Origin: Spirochaetales bacterium
GTDB taxonomy: Bacteria; Spirochaetota; Spirochaetia; ARS1246
Reading direction: 5' to 3'
Length of the DNA stretch: 9,108 bases
NCBI GenBank assembly: GCA_018644745.1
Contig: JABGPX010000496.1
Span: 1-9,108, forward strand
The notes under the pieces are model-generated. The model had not been told where the DNA came from. It worked only from the letters and a program-made list of their open reading frames with translations, and searched no databases. Of this stretch, positions 5,607 to 9,108 are shown one piece after another; within the stretch, counting starts at the first letter, position 1, and each line of letters opens with the position of its first letter. The position numbers and the translations under genes are program-made.

Positions 5607-6680
5607 GATGATAAGCGGAAAACAGCTCGACTAATCGATGTGGCGTTGCGAGCAGGTGTTTCAAGAACCACGGCGGCTAAGGTTCTGCTGGGAACCGGCG
5701 GGGATCACGTCCGTGTCGGTAAAGCGGCAATAGAACGGGTCAGGAAAGCATCGACAGAGCTGCAGTACCGCCCCAATCGGGCGGCGCAGGCACTTCGAGG
5801 AGCCAAAACCCATACCTTCGGCGTGCTGATGGACACGGTAAACGCGCCGGTAATGAATGACCGCCTTGCGGCCCTCGAAAATGAAGCAGACCGCCGCGGG
5901 TATCGGCTTCTGATCGGTCAGGTACATGGTGACCCGGCTCTCCTTGAAGACTATCTGGCAGATTTTGACAGCTACGGAGTGGACGCAATTCTCTGCCTCT
6001 TCGATCTTACACCCGCCCATATGACTCGAACCAGCTCGATTATCGCCGGCAGGCGAGATATAGTTTTCCATGGTAAAGCATCGGGGCCCGAGCATCTCTG
6101 TGTACGGATTGATACTGCCGGGGCCATTCGTCTTCTTCTTGAGCACCTGGAATCAATTGGGCGGAAGAGAATAGGCATGGAACTCTGGAATATGGATGAT
6201 AAGCTGATGGAGATCCGCCGGACAGCCTTCCTCAAAATAGTGAGAACACACAAGCACTCTTCCGATCCGGCCTCGATGATCTGGATAGCTCAATCCGAAA
6301 CCCCGGCGCCGTCTCCCGCAATCACCGCCAGAGGTGTAGATTATCTCGTGGAGGAGAGAAAAGCCGACGCTATTATAGCTTCCAACGATATATGGGCGGT
6401 TCGATTCATCCAGGAGCTGCGAAGAAGGGGATTCCAAGTTCCGGGCGAAGTCGCAGTAACCGGCTATGACAATACCGACATAGCTACAGTCATTGATCCT
6501 GCCTTAACAACCATCGATCAGACTCACGACAGATATGCCGAGGCGTCGGTTAACCTACTGATAGCTGCGGCAGGGCACAGCGAGGAAAACGCATCGGAGC
6601 AAATAATTACTCTTACCCCGGAACTGGTGATAAGGGATTCGACAAAGGTTACTAGAAAAAGAAGAAATGAGGAGAAATAG
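5589..6680 (+). CDS. LacI-family transcriptional regulator
   Basis: The 363-residue product has a LacI-type helix-turn-helix near 15-36 (RLIDVALRAGVSRTTAAKVL). The hinge helix follows (RPNRAAQALRGAKT, 61-74), with the Leu that inserts into the centre of the operator, then a periplasmic-binding-protein-like sensor domain from about 77 to 350. Typical late landmarks are AIIASNDIWAVRFIQELRRR, VAVTGYDNTDI and DPALTTIDQ. LacI proteins are dimeric or tetrameric repressors released by a sugar or other small ligand. The gene diverges from the oxidoreductase-M20 operon, the likely target, across a short spacer holding a CG-centred palindrome. ATG 5589 is preferred because it leaves a normal lead into the HTH; it has no clear Shine-Dalgarno. 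TTG 5553 and ATG 5556 in the same frame would run translation through the operator and also lack a ribosome site. The ligand cannot be predicted. Confidence 0.93.
   Translation: MAHNGQDDKRKTARLIDVALRAGVSRTTAAKVLLGTGGDHVRVGKAAIERVRKASTELQYRPNRAAQALRGAKTHTFGVLMDTVNAPVMNDRLAALENEADRRGYRLLIGQVHGDPALLEDYLADFDSYGVDAILCLFDLTPAHMTRTSSIIAGRRDIVFHGKASGPEHLCVRIDTAGAIRLLLEHLESIGRKRIGMELWNMDDKLMEIRRTAFLKIVRTHKHSSDPASMIWIAQSETPAPSPAITARGVDYLVEERKADAIIASNDIWAVRFIQELRRRGFQVPGEVAVTGYDNTDIATVIDPALTTIDQTHDRYAEASVNLLIAAAGHSEENASEQIITLTPELVIRDSTKVTRKRRNEEK
6669..6674 (+). promoter_or_regulatory. ribosome binding site deciding the SH3-protein start
   Basis: GAGGAG lies inside the last codons of the LacI-family gene, 7 nt before ATG 6682. 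It is the only strong Shine-Dalgarno near this gene and favours a start coupled to termination at the repressor stop (TAG 6678-6680) over the downstream ATG 6790. Confidence 0.6.
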
Positions 6681-6681
6681 C

Positions 6682-7521
6682 ATGAGGGCTTCTCTAGATA
6701 CTGCCGTTATGACATCCGGCATATGCGAAAAACCACGATTCTATACGGAGTTGCATTCAGTCAGACGAATCAAATGTGGGTTTTTCGATATGCCCATGAA
6801 ACGCTTTGCCATGGCGGCGCTTTTCCTTCTCACCGGGGTGATGTTCACTTTCGGTGATAGTGCCGGCACCCGTCTTCTCGCGGAAGCGGAGCTGAAGGTT
6901 TTCCCGGTAGATTCATCACCAGCCATCGCGAATCTTCCGCCGGGGACGCTGGTTGAAGTGGTTGAGCCAGGTCGGGAGTGGACCAGAATTCGATTTTCAG
7001 ACTCAGAGGGAGCTGCAATCGAAGGTTATGCCGCCACGGTTCTCCTCGAATCCGATGAAGCTGCCGCGCTTCAGTCGTATAACATCGGCGTATACCTGCT
7101 GATGAAAAATGAAGCAAATCGCGCCGCGGTTTATTTTCTCTATTTTTATGAAAGCGAACTGCCCCGACTGCAGAGCACCGCGATGTCTGGCGGCAGCATC
7201 GATCCGGCAGATCTGTCGCGGGTCGGTACAGCGGCGGCGTCCCTATCCAGATTCTCTGCAAGCTACTCAGAGAAATACACCAGCCTCATCGAGATCGCAG
7301 AAATGGAAGTTGTCGTACCAATGATGTATAACGCTGATCCAGTGTTTATTACAAAGCTGATCGAGTCTCTCTACAGAGCCGGTGCTGCCGAAGAGATACG
7401 GACAGGGCTTTCAGTCATCAGCCTCGTTCAGAACCTTTCTCAGGTGCGAAAAGAAGATGAATCGTTCTTCGCAGACTATAAAAGAATTCTCCAGAGCCGG
7501 CTCGCGGAGGCAGAGGAATAA
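6682..7521 (+). CDS. putative exported protein with SH3-like domain and helical C-terminal region
   Basis: From ATG 6682 the product has 279 residues. A hydrophobic segment (MKRFAMAALFLLTGVMFTFG, 39-58) looks like a signal peptide or membrane anchor. A bacterial SH3-like module follows at about 65-123, with NLPPGTLVEVVEPGREWTRI and GYAATVLL, the pattern of cell-wall- or peptide-binding SH3 repeats. The rest (about 134-279) is rich in Ala, Leu and Glu and probably alpha-helical; its family was not recognised. The start is uncertain. ATG 6682 has an excellent ribosome site and lies one base after the LacI-gene stop, which suggests coupled translation. It leaves a 38-residue tail, odd for a signal peptide. 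ATG 6790 or 6796 would give a classic signal peptide (MPMKRFAMAALF) but has no clear Shine-Dalgarno. The protein probably acts in the envelope. A link to the regulator's pathway is not evident beyond position. Confidence 0.8.
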   Translation: MRASLDTAVMTSGICEKPRFYTELHSVRRIKCGFFDMPMKRFAMAALFLLTGVMFTFGDSAGTRLLAEAELKVFPVDSSPAIANLPPGTLVEVVEPGREWTRIRFSDSEGAAIEGYAATVLLESDEAAALQSYNIGVYLLMKNEANRAAVYFLYFYESELPRLQSTAMSGGSIDPADLSRVGTAAASLSRFSASYSEKYTSLIEIAEMEVVVPMMYNADPVFITKLIESLYRAGAAEEIRTGLSVISLVQNLSQVRKEDESFFADYKRILQSRLAEAEE

Positions 7522-7535
7522 TCCGCCCTCCCGCC

Positions 7536-9108
7536 TTACCTGAGTTCTATCCTGTTTTCCTTAAACCCGGAGAAATTATCCGGCAGCGCTGTTATAGCAT
7601 CCTCTCCGCCCAGTACGACTGAATATGAATCGTCGAAACCCTCTCGAAGCCGCTCCGCCGCAGCCCGCACATTCGCCGGTGCCGTGGATAACAGTTCATC
7701 TCGCTTCTTCTGCCGGAACTCGTCGCTGATTTTATACAGTTTGCGCCGGTAGCCGATAAGTCCCTTCTCTCCTGGCGACAATGGTCTGATGTCCCGCCCG
7801 ATGATGGTAATTACAGCCTTTTCCAATTCACCCGGATCCACCTCACCTCTCGCGATCCAGTCTAGCGCATTTTTATAGGTCTCGAGAGTCGAGGTTATGT
7901 TTGGATCACGATATGAGGAGAAACTAAAGAGCATTTCTCCGCCATTTACCGATGAACTGACCCCGTAGGCACCGCCTCTCATCCGCACATGCTCCCACAG
8001 ATAATTGGTTTTCAACATCTGCGCCACCACCACCTCATGGGCGTGCTCGGAACTTACAAAGGATGACGCAGGAAGGACGGTAGATGCAAAGTTTACCGCT
8101 GACGGCAGGACAATCGACTCGGTCCGAAGCCCGTCGGTGTTGCAGGGGAGCTCGAATATGAAATTCCCGGATTCGCCGGCGGGCAGGGTGTCGATAAATG
8201 AACCGAAGGTGCGCTCCGCCTCACCGTGGATTTTACTGTGAGCAGTTAGATTGATAGTCAATCGAGACTTTGCCAGTAATAGTCGCCGCATCTTTTCGAG
8301 ATCAGAGCAGATGCCATCAATCCGGGCATCTATATCGGAGGCAGTATCATACAAAAAGCGCACCTGCTCGATACCCTTCCACTGTTCCTCCCGAGCGAAA
8401 ACCGGTGATAAATGTGAACCCGCGCGCAGCGACGTAAATGAGCTGCCGGATGGCAGGATCTGAGCCTTTACGTCATTTCTGAACTCGAGAAATAAGTCTT
8501 TCATTCGCGCTCTGTCGCTGAAATCCGCGGTCTGTATGAGGCTGGCGGCCAGATCCATGGCTTCACCGAAACCTGTCTCAAGAGTTTTCAGGCGGAAAAC
8601 CACGAATGCCCTGCTTCTTCGGCGACGTTCACCGGCGACCAATTCGTCATAACCATCGACCGAATTAACCTCGAGAAATGAGGAGAAGCCGCCGGTTTTG
8701 ATGGCGAGCTGCTGAGCAACTTTGTCATAGGGCATACCGGGCAGCCCGGCGGCCGCGGCGGCGCGGCAGAAGAAAGGAAACAGCGGAAGATAATCGCCTG
8801 CGAGATCCTGAATATCAAACGCCAGATCTACGTACACTATGCCATTGGTAAAAACATCGAGGCTGTAGAAAGGAACGCCGTTAATGTCTCCGGAGAATGT
8901 GCCAATTGTCTCCACCGTACGGGGGATATCATCAATCGATAGGGAAGGTATCTTGGAAAGATCCTCTGCGGAATCGGGTTCTTCCTGAAAATCCTCAAAC
9001 GCTTCCTCATCCTTCACCAACGCGGCTTTCTCATCGGGTCCCATCGCTTCGAGACGGCTCTTCTTCCACTCAGCAAATTCCGACTGCTCCTTCTCTTCAT
9101 GCTCATAT
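7536..9108 (-). CDS. M16C-family metallopeptidase (PreP/Cym1-like), C-terminal half (5' end outside window)
   Basis: The frame is open from the window edge and ends at TAA 7538-7536, giving 523 residues of a protein that should total near 1000. The first part (EWKKSRLEAMGPDEKAAL, then FQEEPDSAEDLSKIPSLSID and DIPRTVETI) matches the M16C-associated linker region of presequence-protease-like enzymes. The rest holds the two non-catalytic M16 folds. RMRGGAYGVSSSVNGG near the C-terminus is the conserved R-x-x-GGAYG segment that helps hold substrate in PreP. The inverted zinc motif HxxEH belongs to the N-terminal half and is not in view, so activity cannot be judged. Family members enclose and degrade short unstructured peptides. 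The ATG at 9044 is internal, since the linker begins upstream of it and no stop intervenes. The gene is convergent with the SH3-protein gene, with a 14-nt gap. Confidence 0.92.
   Translation of the reverse strand, partial: YEHEEKEQSEFAEWKKSRLEAMGPDEKAALVKDEEAFEDFQEEPDSAEDLSKIPSLSIDDIPRTVETIGTFSGDINGVPFYSLDVFTNGIVYVDLAFDIQDLAGDYLPLFPFFCRAAAAAGLPGMPYDKVAQQLAIKTGGFSSFLEVNSVDGYDELVAGERRRRSRAFVVFRLKTLETGFGEAMDLAASLIQTADFSDRARMKDLFLEFRNDVKAQILPSGSSFTSLRAGSHLSPVFAREEQWKGIEQVRFLYDTASDIDARIDGICSDLEKMRRLLLAKSRLTINLTAHSKIHGEAERTFGSFIDTLPAGESGNFIFELPCNTDGLRTESIVLPSAVNFASTVLPASSFVSSEHAHEVVVAQMLKTNYLWEHVRMRGGAYGVSSSVNGGEMLFSFSSYRDPNITSTLETYKNALDWIARGEVDPGELEKAVITIIGRDIRPLSPGEKGLIGYRRKLYKISDEFRQKKRDELLSTAPANVRAAAERLREGFDDSYSVVLGGEDAITALPDNFSGFKENRIELR

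Noticed and set aside
7522..7535. Shared terminator between the SH3-protein and M16C genes
   Set aside because: The 14-nt gap is pyrimidine-rich but has no inverted repeat.

Overview
The window looks like ordinary chromosome from a bacterium with about half G+C. It has Shine-Dalgarno sites of the GGAGG type, a LacI-family regulator, an exported SH3 protein and an M16C (PreP-like) peptidase. That mix would suit a free-living spirochaete or another Gram-negative heterotroph, but this is only an impression. No rRNA, tRNA, CRISPR array, insertion sequence or phage gene was seen.

Layout. (1) Positions 1-507, plus strand: the C-terminal end of a gamma-glutamyltransferase-family protein, cut by the window edge. 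(2) Positions 515-2314, minus strand: one uninterrupted gene fusing an extended SDR (epimerase / dihydroflavonol-reductase type) to a classical SDR. It ends 7 nt from the convergent GGT stop. Upstream of it lie a -10 box and an 18-bp inverted repeat (ACTGAA-N6-TTCAGT) that resembles a TetR-type operator. (3) Positions 2465-2643: a decayed RelE/ParE-type toxin fragment, apparently frameshifted, lying just after the M20 stop. (4) Positions 2640-5541, minus strand: a two-gene operon of a Gfo/Idh/MocA oxidoreductase followed 22 nt later by an unusually long M20 metallopeptidase. (5) Positions 5542-5588: a short divergent control region with an 18-bp inverted repeat centred on CG, as expected for a LacI-family operator. 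(6) Positions 5589-7521, plus strand: the LacI-family repressor, then a protein with an SH3-like domain whose likely start lies one base after the repressor stop. (7) Positions 7536-9108, minus strand: the C-terminal half of an M16C peptidase, running off the window and convergent with the SH3 gene (14-nt gap).

How they may work together. The clearest functional unit is the LacI regulator with its divergent Gfo/Idh/MocA-M20 operon. The layout suggests that the regulator senses a small sugar- or amino-acid-like ligand and controls a two-step catabolic module of NAD(P)-dependent redox and amide hydrolysis. The substrate cannot be read from sequence. The oxidoreductase appears to lack two residues usual in its family's active site, so the reaction may not be standard. 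The SDR-SDR fusion has its own promoter and putative operator and may belong to a separate regulon. No defence system, secondary-metabolite cluster or mobile island is evident. The best leads are the SDR-SDR fusion, the atypical oxidoreductase/M20 pair, the two inverted-repeat operators and the toxin remnant.
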